From the NCBI GenBank assembly GCA_023634235.1, contig JAMKCF010000020.1, positions 7,874,001 to 7,938,000 of the forward strand: a stretch of 64,000 nucleotides of DNA, read 5' to 3'. The stretch is from Pisaster brevispinus (Eukaryota > Echinodermata > Asteroidea > Forcipulatida > Asteriidae). The position numbers and the translations under genes are program-made. Numbering within the stretch: position 1 is the stretch's first letter; the number at the start of each line of letters is the position of its first letter. This document shows positions 14,901 to 28,300 of this stretch, one piece after another. The notes under the pieces are model-generated. The model ran no database searches and was not told where the DNA came from. It worked only from the letters and a program-made list of their open reading frames with translations.

Positions 14901-17900
14901 AAAAGCTTGTCCCAAACCACGTGATACAGCACTGGTTCGGGAATTCAAATTGAAGAATTCACTTTTCACTTTTATTGGTGTCAGTGTACCGGAACACTTT
15001 TGCATTTATCTCTCAAGTGGCGTATTTCATATAGCTTCATTTCGCACAAAATTAGCTGAGCACAAAACATGAGATGTACGTAAAATTTCATGGGTACTAA
15101 ATGTGACTTTTCCCGCCTTGTTTTTCCTCGGCATAAAGTTGCCAGGCTCTATTTGGCCCCGATTTGCAATCCAATTCTATACTTCACCGTATTCTTGAAG
15201 TCACGTTAAGAACTAAAAGTTGCAAACACTGTACATTGAAGAATTTCTCTCCCCTTCATCGTTACCAACAGTATTTCGCTGATGTAATTCAGTTAAGTTT
15301 CCTTTGCCACCCACTGTTGTAGACATTTATTCTTTTAAAGAAGTCAGTTTGTCATCGGTCGGTCTAATCTATTCTTGGACCCAGTTGGTAATTTTAGCAA
15401 ATGCAGTCTACGTCAAATAAATTGTACGAGATGTAAATCGCTTGACATTTGGCCAACACGTTTATCTGATGTCTGTCGATAAGGTTTTTTTTCTTGTCGT
15501 CACGAACTTCAAATGGCTCTAAAGATATTTTAACTGAGTTTCTGAGGATCCTTAAAAAGTATTAAAACGTCTTAAATTCAGTTATTTAAGGTCTTGAAAA
15601 ATGTGATCAAGCGTTTATTGAATTTCCTATCAGCTCAAAGAGAACCAAAATAACCTGGCCTCTCAAAAACGAAATCCAGGCCTGCGATGAACAATGGAAT
15701 TATTTTCTGAAGGTTTTTATTTTATTTTATATATATTTTGTATTTTAAGAAATAATATACTATCCTTGTTAAAGACACGAATTGCCTCTTCGTTTCCTCA
15801 CAGGAGAAAAAGCCAGACCCCACTCGCCCTGACACCGAGAAGGAGGAACTGAAGAAGATTCTGGGTAAACTAGAGACGGAAGTCGAGATTCTGGACGGAG
15901 AATGTTGGAAGTATCGCGAACTTGCTGAGGACATGCAGTCGAAGATGAAAGTGGTATGTGTTAATGTCATTGTGACGTAGCGGGATGACTTGGTTCGGTT
16001 GATTGCACATCTGATATCCACAGATACTCAAAGCATAAAAACAGTGTCATTTGGAGAAAAATGTAGTAGTGCTTGCATGGTCTTTCTCCTCCTTACTTAT
16101 CTGATTTACTCACTTTGTATCAACCAGGTAGAGTGGGACTCCGATCTTCTGACGATAAACTTCTTCTGTCTATTCCTACTGGTTCAAAATCTCTCGGGGA
16201 CAGATCCTTTTCTATAGCTGGTCCCAAACAGTGGAACTCTATCCCCATCAATATCAGGAATGCTCCTTCCATCGCCATTTTTAGGAAACGTCTTAAAACA
16301 TTTTTGTTCTCGTAACCCCCGTCTTCGTCTTCTTGTTTCTCGTCTTTTTCTGTTCAGCGCTTTGATCTTTTTGTAAAGGCGCTATATAAATACCTATTAT
16401 TATTATTAGTAGTAGTAGTAGTACAGTACAAGCAAAGAGTAAAAATATACAATAGTAATGATACTGAAAAATGTTGTGAGTAAGGAGGATGTTCAAATAA
16501 GCCGAGGCTTGGACTATTTGTGCAAAACTTTACACGATGAGACTAAGATTGATAAGTATAATGATTAAACAGTCTTGTAAGTGCTACCAGTGCTATTTAT
16601 TTTTATCCTTCAGAATATCTCTTCCACTCTACAGTGGAAATGTTTCTTAGGGTTGCGATGGTTCCGAAAAGGAACCATTATTTATTTCGATTGGTATACC
16701 TGGATCGTCTTCGGGGGGCTGGGGGGGGGGGGGGGGGCTGGATCGTTTTCAGTAGAAATTGTTTTATCTGAAAACGATTAGAACATCCCAATGTTATATT
16801 CGCAATCCTTTATTAGTCCAAAAAATGGAAATTGTTTCGTTACATTGAATAAGATCAAATGTTTATATAAAAATAATCCAAACTTCGAGTTGTCGACCCA
16901 CAATTTCTTTGCAAAAACTAACAACTCATAACATACATCGTTTCATGCAAACCTTATAAGGTGAAACATCGTATACATGTACATATTTTATTTCAGGAGT
17001 GGTTAATGGTATCCCATTAAAGGAATATACAAACACTTTTATAGATCTAGCATAGACTGTGTCTGACAAATTGTCTGTCCGGGAAATAATAATTTCAAGA
17101 ATGATGTGAAAATCAAAATTAATGTCTCCATCATGCTGAGAAGTCATTAGACCGGATATGGTGTCGTCTTAGAAGGAACATGATACATTCTAAGACTGGT
17201 GATCCGTTTCCGCTTTAAATCGGAGAAATTAATTGGTAATTCAGAAATGTTTGACGGCGTTCTCTCCAAGGGGATTGGCAAGATACCACTTGGGTTGTGT
17301 TGTATCCGTAAAGAGTCAGGTGGTTGTGTCTCGAGCTATTAAAGCAAGCTGTAACCCTTCGTAGATACAGCAAGCTAGGTACACTTTCATGTATTTCTAA
17401 AATTCACTGTGGAGAGTTTTAAGTATAACTTTTGATTGTTTTTGCTGTTTTCTTTAAAACAGCTTTTCAATAATGAAACCTACTGCTAGTCTGTTTAAAA
17501 TAATATCAGGGGTTAAAACAAAACTTGCTCTAACCCACTTCAAAATAAATCCCAGAAATCTTAATTTTGCTAATGTATGCTGATGACCCAAAATTAGCAG
17601 GTAGTTCCTCCAATCAAGTCTAGGCCAGACGGCTTCTCCAGCCTGCCCAGTGTGATCTTGGTCCAGATGGCCCGGTCCAGCATGCAAGAGTGGAGCTTAT
17701 TGGTAGTTCCTCCAGTGTTAATGCAATAGCAAATAACTTGAATACAGAAGTTCGTGACTTGTCAGTCTCAGTCATAAACATATTTCAAATAAATGCCAAC
17801 AAAACTGAAAATCTTGCCCATTGGAAGTAGATGTTTAAGCATGCCTCAACGAGATGCGGATTTAGGTACGGGATATTTTATACACAAATTAACGGCAAAG

Positions 17901-20900
17901 GAAGTCGCGTTAATTGTGTGGTTTCTTCATTTTGAAATAGAACGGAGACCTTGAGTTTATTAGGTATAGAAACATCGGAAACTTCTCGATTGATTAAGTA
18001 ACATATGTTGAATGGGGAGAACATTAAGTTACAATTTGATGACTGTAACTTCACAGGATGGGTTAACATTGTTCTGGGAGGGGTACGCTCATTCGATCTG
18101 TCTTGTTGCGAGAATAGAAGTCGTATTACTAACTGAGTTACGTTATTCGTTAGACAAGGTTGGTTTCTTTCGAAAACTTCAGTACCTGTCTCACACTAAT
18201 GATTACAGATTAAGTGATGTTTGTTGATTTGCGTGGTGTGGATTATAAGAAAAACAATAGTAGTAAATTTGCTGTTACAACCATGTATAAAACTCTTTGG
18301 AAGAAGATTTGGTTCTGAGAAGAGCCAAGTGGTCTGGACGTTTCGAACAGTGTTCTCGTCTTACAGTTCGAAACGTCTTGCACTAACACTTCACCCAAAA
18401 AGAGATTAATACATGGTTGTACCTGCAAGTTTACTTCTATAGTTTGTTCTTAGGATTACATGTAATTTATTTGTATTTCTTGAAATCGGTCAAGGGATTG
18501 ATTGTACATACGCGTGCATTAGAACCCAATTCAATGATGCACCTTCTTGTAAAGTATTAACCAGAAGTTTAAAAAATCTCTCCTTTCAAAGATGACGGCA
18601 CAGACCGAGGAGCTCAAAGCTTCCAGCGACATCCTGACCCAGGAGCGGTCTCTCCTCCATGCTAAGGTAGCCACCATCCACCAGGAGCGGACCGAGCTTG
18701 ACATTCGTCTGAAGAAAGAGCGCGAGGCCTGGGCGAGGGAGAAGAGCGAACTGATAGCAAGGCAAGATGCACAGCAACATGAGAACGCCAGAAAGCTTAG
18801 CGACATACAGGTATGTAACGGCCTTCAATTCCTTCGATTTTACCCTTTAAATGTAGGGTCATAGATTGGTTCTTGTCACCGTAATGGTTATTTAAAGGCG
18901 AATAAATATAAATAAAGATACAATAAAAGTCACGTGAATACAGTGTCTACTTGGTGGAAAAACAGCAAAAAGCTCTCGCGGTATTTTTCATTCGAATGTT
19001 GAATCCATCCTCGTTTAACGAGGTGACGGCGGGTACCAACCGTAGCTCTGGCCGTAGCATGTGAGAACGGACACCAACCCTCAGAAATCTGAGAAATGAT
19101 TCGGGCATGAATCTGTCTCAGATTCAAACGACTTTGGGGAAAAATTATCCAAACCACAATTACTTTGAAGGGAATCCTTTCTCAAAATAGTTTATACTGT
19201 CAACAACTGAAGTGTTTCTCATCAAGTAAGTTTTTATGGTCATTAATTTGTGAAGTATTAACCAATCTGTAATCCTACCTTTAATACCATCGTGTAACCA
19301 TATTGGGGCAATGGGAAGAGATGCCTTACCTTGAAATAATGACTGTGTTAGTTTGTTCTACGTTCATGTCGGCTGACATTAATATGGAGGCCCTGTAATT
19401 AATCTTGACAGAAAAAATCCATCTTCGGAAGATCTTCGTGTCATTTAATCAGTGGCAAATGATGAGTCCCAAATGTGTCGTAACTCATGCATCAGTTCCG
19501 CTTGCCATATAATTACATAGAATCATTGATGCCTTGATTTCTTCTATAAAACAACCCAACAGTGCTGCGTTACTGGGCTTGGATTGACACTGTAGAAGCA
19601 CAGACCAAATCTTTAAGGATTACAGTGTCAGTGTCAGGTTCTTTGAAAAAGGTGCGGTAATTTAAGGGGCACAACCAGCAGCAGAAGGCATGATGTTTGC
19701 TAAATAAGTGGACACTGATTTGCCTTTTATTTGGTTTTCGTTTAAAGGCAAACACTTACAGGCCTCTCTGCTTATACGTGTCTGGCCCAGCAACAGTGAC
19801 GTAACCGGGGGGGGGAGGGAGCGTGGGGCAAGAGCCACCCCTGCTCAGAAACCTTGCCCCCTCACCCCCTCCCCAATGAAAGTATAGGAACATTAGAATA
19901 GCCCACCCAAATTAAAATAGCCCGCATTTGAATAGCCTACCCAGATTATGTCTTTGCCCCCGCTGCCTCCCCCTCCAAACGAAAAGGTTTGGTTACACCA
20001 CTGCCAAGCAGACAAACACTTTTAAAAACCTGATTGTTTACCTACATGGTCGACGTGGTGTATGATTTGACATCATGTATTGAAAAAGAAAAACAGTACA
20101 TTGTGTTAGAAGATTGACTTCACGAAGTGTGTATTAAACAATGAGTTATATTTCCCCATCAGCACGAATTTGGACAATTCCAGCTGGAAAAGCAAACCCT
20201 CCAACAGAGGACCGTGGAGTTAGAAACATACATGAAGTCGCTCAAAACCAACGGGAAAGAAGGAGAGGAAAAGCTCAAGGAGACTCGGAGTCACCTGGAA
20301 ACAATTCAGGTGTCGCATGAAGCAGAGATTGCGAAACTCCGGCTGGCATTTGAACACCAAATTGGTCTGACATCCTCGGAAGGCCGGGTCGAGCTGGAGG
20401 AGAAGGATCTCGAGCTGAGAACCAAGTCAAGACAACTGGAGGAGATCTCTGCCAAGGTTGAACTAATGGAACAAGAACTTGAACAAAGTCGGGGTACCAT
20501 ACATGCCCTGGACGCGCAACTTCGCACCCAAGAGGACTCCAGAAGCAAGGAAAAGGCGGAGCTTATAAAGAGTGCCCGCAACGGTGAGGATGAACTTCGC
20601 AGTGAGAACACACGGCTAGGGAAAGATATGCGGGACCTACAGGCTAAACTCTCCAATCGGGAGAAAGATTGGAAGGCAGAGCGAAATGAGCTTCAAGAAG
20701 CCCTTGAGAAACTGAAGTCCAGTCTTAAAGCAAGAGATGCCTCGTGGGAGAGCGACCGATCAAAGCTTGTCTTGGAGGTCAAGTCCCTCCAGTCCAACTT
20801 GATGACCCGGGAAGATTCATGGAAGGTCGAGAGGGGTCAGTTCAACAACATCCTCAGTGAGCTGAGAGGAAAAGTACACGAGACGGAGATAAACGCCAGG

Positions 20901-23900
20901 AAGAGGGAAGAAGAACTGATGTCTCGAGTGGAGGCTGCAACGGAGCTTGTAGAGACGCACAAAGTCAGTGAGGCCAAGTTTAAAGATGAAAGAAGACGCC
21001 TGATCAAACAGGTTAGTTCGTCTTGAAAACAGGTCTTGATATACTTGTCTTTTGTTAACATATTTTACATGATTGTCCCTCGATGGTTCTTGTTCAACTC
21101 ATACTGCTTGAATTCTCATAAACAAGTTGTGCACATTTTGGACAAGGCATAGCTACATATCTCATTGAGCCGTTCAATTACATACTGTTTCACTCTTGCC
21201 AAGAGTTTAGTTTAGTTTAGTTTAGTTTATTACCTTTCTTGTACAAACATCAAAATACCGTGTGGTGCAAAAGGGAAACCCCAAATAGGCACGCAAGCCC
21301 ACTGGGGACCCTTGATCACAAGTCAGAATAAAACAAAGGAACAAAGACAACAGAACAAGCAAAAACAACGATTTTTTACTTTGACTTTGTCAATGAAGTA
21401 AACAAACTTTTAAAACGTTCTCCAACCATCGTTTTTGGTTTGTTTTAAAAATGAATGTTATTGAACCAATAATATTCCTCTCAAATAATTGTCCCGCTTA
21501 TAGATTGAAGACAAAGTCAACGAAATCAAAAACGTCTCGAAGGAAGTAGATCGTCTTCAACGTCTCCTAGACAACCAGTCACGTCGCGTGGACAACGCCC
21601 GTCTCGACATCCAGATCCAGTTCCAGCAGGACGAGAAGATATGGAAGGCCGAGATAGCAGCCAGTCGCTTCAAGCTAGAGGCGGAGACTAAGTACTTCAA
21701 AGAAGAGCTCGCTCGGCTGCAGAGTAAGCTGGAGAGTGAGGTCAAGGAGAGGTCAGATATGGAGAGGGATCTTCAGGTTGCTTTGAAGGAGGAGCAGGAC
21801 CAAAAGGCGATTGCTGAGAGGGCTGTTGCCGAGAAGATGTTGGCGAGACAGGCGGCTGATAAGGAGTCCCTGTCGGTAAGCACAGAGCCGTTCATTCTTT
21901 CACTGTCGCACAATAATCGTTTTGCCTTTGTGATTATGGTGGACACCATATGAGTGCGCTGTTTCGTTTGGAGGTATACACAGACAGACTTACCCAAACC
22001 TATAGTGTCACAGTTTTGTGCTCACTATATCTCAAAATGGAAAAGGTTCACTACAGTGTAGGTTCATAGGAAAGGTGAAAGTATTATGCCAAAACTTATC
22101 AATTGTATTTGTGTCCGAGATTGAGAAAATCAGCAGGTTTAAACTTGACGTTTTAAATTGCAAATCAAATTCACACTACTGTATCCTTTTCATGGTTGGT
22201 CATTAGTTGTGGTTTATAAAATATCTTGAAAAACAAAAAATTATTCATGTAATTGAAAACATCCGTTTATAAGATCCTAATCTTCATCTTCTCCACAGGC
22301 AAAGAGATCGAAGCAATTGATGGAGGAGCTCCAACGGGACAGGCGGAGTCTCAGCAGCCAGCTTACGGCGGAAAAAGAACGCTGTGAGGCACTCCAGAGG
22401 AGTTACGCCAATGAGAAAGCATCTTGGGACGTCAAACGAAACGAACTGATGACCAGACTTGGCAGGGTAAGAGAGCAGGACCCATTTGTAACTGCACACC
22501 AAGGTCGAAACGTGTTTGATCTCTACAACTCAAACAATGTCAAGTGTGAAGTTAAGTTTGAAAGAAAAGAGAATAGTTAATAAGACTAAAGGCAATGTCA
22601 TAATGGCCTCACTTTTCGATCCTAGCAGAGTCTTTCTCAAAGGCAATAGACAAGTTAAGAATTAGACATTACACAGGTTGAAGTGGTACCTAACAAGTGT
22701 TATCCAAACATGTGGTACGAGTTGGAAATATTTATTAGATATATACTATATATTGTGTTTTATTTAGGCCAATTAGAATGCTGCGTGTAAAATTGTCTAA
22801 CCATTTATTATTTCTCTCTATCTTTTTAACTTCATTTTTTTTATAGAAATGAGTAAAACAATAGTTTTGATATCGGATGCTTGAAAGTGTGAAAACATTT
22901 GAAGTCTTGTTCGCTATTTTTGAATGACTCCGACGACCGACTGAGCTTAAAATTTCAAAGATTTGTTATGCTGGTTCTCATAAAGCGTGGATAATTAGGG
23001 TACTGTGCTCTAATTTGTTGTTTTAAAGCATTTTATTTTATGATAACCGATTGATTTGACAGCTCGAACAACAGACTAAACTCAAGAAAGTCAAGCTCGA
23101 AGACCTCCAGGTTCGACTCCAAGCAGCCTGGGATATCGAGCGAGCCGATAACCGACGTCTTGTAGCGGAGGCTAACCAAAACTCCTTGGAGACTCGGAGA
23201 CAGATGGATACTCGTGAGAGTAAATGGCAGAGGGAGTTCAGTGCCACTCAGGAGAAGTTCGCCAAGGAGAGGAAAGACTGGGAGGAAGATAAGAGAAAAC
23301 TTTCAGACGCCATCGAAGATGTTCGTAGATTATTTTAGCTTACATATATATTTATGGCGACACTGTGTTCCAACACCCGTGTTCCGACATTTTTTATTGG
23401 TTTTATGATACAGTTTTCTTGAACATGACTTTATTTCAGAGTGAAATATTTCACAGAAAAAAATAAATTCTACTATGAACTTTATAATTAGTAGGCTTTT
23501 AGACTAAAATTAAACAATGATGTTGTTTGTTCTTACCAATCATGTTTGATACTTTTAATCTAGCTGGAAGATCAAATGCAAACCATGAAAGACATACAGA
23601 AACGTAGTGGTCAGGTGGAGTGCCACTACCAACGGGATAAAGAGCTGTGGCGGAGCGAGAGGGCAGACTTACAGAAACGGCTGCAGGGGAGTCTAACGTC
23701 ACGTAGACTGGAACACAACAGGATTGAGACGATGATTCAAGAGGTATGGATTAACCTTTGACCTCTAACTGTTGCAAAGGGAACTTGTTTTTTAACTTGT
23801 TTATTGTTCACTTGTCTATTCTAAAACAAGCAAACACGGCTGACTTATTAATACACCGATTGTAAACAATCAATTAATAATAGTAATAGTAATGATAACA

Positions 23901-25281
23901 ATTATTAACATAACTGGTTCTTATATAGCGCACATAGCTTAGTAGCTCGACCAAGGCTCTTTACTAGATATTATCCCTGTTCATCAGGCATTTTCTTTAG
24001 ACCAATCCTCTAACTTTCTCAACTCCCGGGGACTGGGGAGCACACAACCCAAGCTGCTAAAATTACCGCAGAGGGGTTAATCAAAAAAAAATTGTCTCTG
24101 GTTCCCTCTCAGGTTCCCTCTCTGGTTCCCATTGCTCAAGTGTCATGGCCGGGATTCGAACCCACACTCTGATGATTGAACCATCAGAACTTGAGTCGGA
24201 CTGCTTGGCCACGACATGAATCATTGTCTTTGCAATTCTAAAGTTGTCAAGTTTTTTTGTTACTTTGACAGTGGTTGCTGTTTTTCGTCGAAAAGCAAGC
24301 CTCATTGCTGTTTTCTTCAGTGAGCTTTAATTAATATCACTGATTGGACTGTGAAACATACGACGGAGAACATATTTTGTAACTAAAGTTGTAATTATTG
24401 GAAAGTATATACACTGTTTTCTCTCTTATAAAAACTCTATACGAACAGATTGTTGTATTTTTTTATTTTAGCTGCAAAAGTTGAAGATGATGGACACTAC
24501 TCCGAATCAGGTAACTATGTTTGAAGAATTTAAGGTAAACACAGAAATTGTTAAAATATTGTTTATGTGACTTCTTCCTATATTTTTACATTACACTAAC
24601 GAGAAAAACATTCAAACTGTTCATGTAATGTATTCAACTTTGGTAATTGGGTATAATGGGTTTGATTGCAGAATTCAGAAAAAGGCAAAACGGCGACGAG
24701 CAAAAGTTACTCTACGTCAACTGAGGCACCAACCAAGGGATTCCAAGAGCTAACGGTAGGTTGGAGTTTCAGCTGCAACAAGTGCTAAAAAATGTTACCA
24801 GTAATTACTGAGTTTTCATTGGTTTTATTTGATGTAACTCCCTCATGCGAGGGACTTGGTTGGTCGCAACGCATCTGTGGTTCGTTGTCAGCATCTGCTT
24901 ATATTTTGGTTATCTAAGTGCTGTTCACATGTCCAGGTAGTGTCTTGGTTAATTTAAGCTGTTGTGTTTGCTTAAACAACTAAGTTTTATTATTTGATTT
25001 CATCTACTATTGACAATATTGACATATTGATTTTGTACACAACGGATGCTGGTCCACTCCTAACCAAATCACTGACCCTGTTGATTGACACCCCTCGAGG
25101 ACGTGTGGCTGGTCCAGCTTAGGATATCATATCATATGAGCTGACCGTTGTGTACGATGTGGTTAAAGACAATGGAAATATTAAAATATGTCAGCAAGTG
25201 CTGACATTGCTCCTAACTGCAGCATGCTTCATTTTGCGTTTGAACCCCCCCCCAAAAAAAACCCCAAAACAACAACAACAG

Positions 25282-25313
<32 letters not shown>

Positions 25314-28300
25314 GCAACAATAAACAAACAAACAGGGGGAGCAGAGCATCAGGCAAAAATTTGTACACTTATGTGCATAGTCCATTATTCAATTCGTGCT
25401 CACAGATAATCGAAACCAAGCAGACCAGCGAGAAAACAGCGCCGCCAAGAAAAGAGAAGGGCGACCTCGTTCGGCGGATGCAGGAAAAGGTGCCGGAGCA
25501 TGATGGGAACGATGGGATTGCCCGTGAGCAAGAAGTGCCTGACGTCATCAAAGCATCAGATAGCATGACGGTTAAGAACGCATTTGAGGAGGTTCTTGCA
25601 TTTTGATTTTCTTTCTATGAAACTTAATGAAAATACAGTCAAACATGCTCTAAAACATTAACTGAAAATTCGTCAGTGGGTGGCAAAAAATCAGCTTGTG
25701 GCACATTACAAATTACCCGCAGTGATCAAATTTGTAGTATTGGTATTACTACTCACGAAATTAATCATCCAAATGGATTGATTCATGCATACAATTCCTA
25801 AACATTTGGTTTTCGGCTTTGACTCTGCATAAAGCAACAACATGTAAATACCGAACAGCTTCTGCGTGTTTATTTCAGGAAATGTCACCAACATGTTTAC
25901 ACTTTTTAGTGGTGGTCGCCCTTGCCATCCCTGCATCAGAAGCACGTTTAACTGTGGTGTTCATTATGTTTATTTTATTTCTTACATTTCAATGATACAT
26001 TGTAATATTTCTCGATTCTGACCTCATACTTTGCTGTTGTTTTTTCTGAAACAGTTGATTGATTGATTTTGTGTTTACTGTAATTATTTGGGCTGTGTCA
26101 GATCATTGCACAACCCAAATAAACCAAAAACAGCAAGCAGTGTAAACAAACCCAATCCATTAGATCATACTGAAAATGAGATTTAGTTAAAAAGAATATA
26201 TCACAGTATAATAATATTCTATTATTTCCCCCATTTTGTTGCTCTCAGTGCTCAAAACTGAATCCACTTTTATCTCAACTATAGTTAAGAATGTAATTGA
26301 CGGCCACCTTTGCTTCGACCTGGAATTCTAGCGTCCATCATGAATGTGAAACCTTTTGAAACACCGGACGGCAGCAGACTTACCAGGTCCTAATTTCATA
26401 GAACTAAGCAGAAAATATTGCTTACCAATTTTTTGCTAAGCAGAAGTGAGCAGGATACCAGTCACATTTTGTACATGTGACATGGTAGTGTGGCTGGTAA
26501 CCTTAAATTATTTTGGCCCAGGTATAGACAACTTGTATATGACGTCACAAGCTCAAACAGTGTCCTCACTGAGGTCAATGAAGACATACTATTGGCTGAG
26601 AGTTGTACGCAGCGCGTACACGCATGCACAATTCAATTATTTGACCTCGGCGATGATGGTCAAGCAAGAGGTCTATATATCCATTGTTGTTGGGAAATAA
26701 TTATGTGCATGTACGGAACACGTCAACATTTAAAGTTTACCTGATAAGTCTGCTGCCACCTAGCGTTCCAAAGTCTCACAGTGGATGCTTTATTATGGTT
26801 CTGATGGTCCAGCCAGTGCTCCAAGCTTGAACCAAACCTCTCCAATATTGCCATTTCACTTCCCAGTCTCGTTCTCTCAGGACTGAGCCCCCAAATAGTC
26901 TTATAGAGCTTAAGGACGGTAGATTCATTAGTTGTAGCACCGAACATGAAGAACTCTCGTGGCTCTGTTGTATTCCTTGCTGTTGTAGTCTAGAACCCAG
27001 ACTTTCATATTAGATCATTGCTTTCCTTGCAAAAATGCTGTGGTGATTTTGTTTTGTTTGACCTTCTTTGGAGATTTGTTTGCTGCTGGTGGGTGAAGGG
27101 AATTGGCTTAACAATTTGTCAGTGGCTTAATGAAATTGCTAACGTATTGGAGGGGATTTGGAAATTGTTGGAATGTCAAAAATGCATCTTGGTCGTCGCT
27201 AAAAAAAACCGAACTGTGAAAGATCAAATACTGAACGGTTTTATAACTTCTTCAACAAACAGCGAGACTGCCGGCTTGGTACGTTTGGCTGTCACCAGAA
27301 AAGGCTACACGTGTACTAGAACTATTTAAGAAATTCTGAATGCGTGAATTTGGTTTATGACTTTTTAATTTTTATTTAGAATTTTTTGAAAATCCCATTG
27401 CTGAGCCTAGATGAAAGCATTTTGTGTCATGTATTTTTAAAGCCGAAGTTGAGACAAAACAATCCAACAAAATCCAAAGAAAAGGCCATCTACTTCCAAT
27501 AATGCAATCGTAAAAATGAAACTCAGAATTACTTCTCAAGATGCACTAAATCTGCCTGCTGGGTTGCTTGAAACTTGCTTTGTTCTATTGCACGTTGAAT
27601 GACTTTTTGTTGTAAAGGAAAACTAACATCGGTTGAAAGATATGGATGAAATGCTGCCTTTTCTGTTCGCATGTTTTGTCCTTCATTGCGTTTTACACTA
27701 GTAAGACTGAAATGTCACCGTACGATGTGCGTGTTCGCTTTTCATAATTTTATTAGAAAAAGCATGATTACTGCCCCAGAAGAAACAAAAGTAACAACAA
27801 AATATAATAAACAAAAATAAAGAAAGAACAAAATGAAAAGATTGTGGTGAAGGTAACATTAAGAGCCCTGTGTAAATGCTCCTAAATGAAAAAGGTTTGT
27901 TCGTTTATGTGTTTGGTATAAAGTGCATTAGTGGGCAGATGGCGTAGATCCTAACTGCGCATGTACTAACTCATCCATGTTTTTTCTTCCATCTTCCTTC
28001 CCGCCTTCGCTCTCTCATCTGCGCACGCGCACTAAAGGTGACCACATCGGAAAAAGATTACAGGTAGGAAATTTGTTGCAAATCTTTGCATTTGCTTATG
28101 ATATATTTTCTGGTATTTCCCTCCCAACTCTGTGGGGGTGTGGTTTTGAATTTGTAGGCACTGCGACGGATTGCCCTTGTACAGGACGACCTGGCATGCT
28201 TTCAGGTTCGACTTGAGATGGAGGCGTCACGCCCGAAGAGGTAATCAACGTAGTAACCGAGAATCGCCGTACTAAGCGATCACAGTTGATTTATCGTAGT

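Larger units (their letters stand above)
15954..18591 (+). other. Intron carrying two LINE relics and a palindromic element
   Basis: Between donor gtatgt and acceptor tcctttcaaag lie the 3' end of a LINE (16073-16425), a 17-base G run (16721-16737), a reverse-transcriptase relic (17567-17830) and a 144-bp TIR element (18277-18420). Confidence 0.75.

Noticed and set aside
18592..18594. ATG at the start of an exon as the gene's translation start
   Set aside because: It follows a splice acceptor directly, and three phase-0 coding exons lie upstream.
24142..24215. tRNA gene on the - strand
   Set aside because: The acceptor stem and B box are good, but the D and anticodon arms do not fold cleanly, and the unit is joined to a SINE body and triplet tail.
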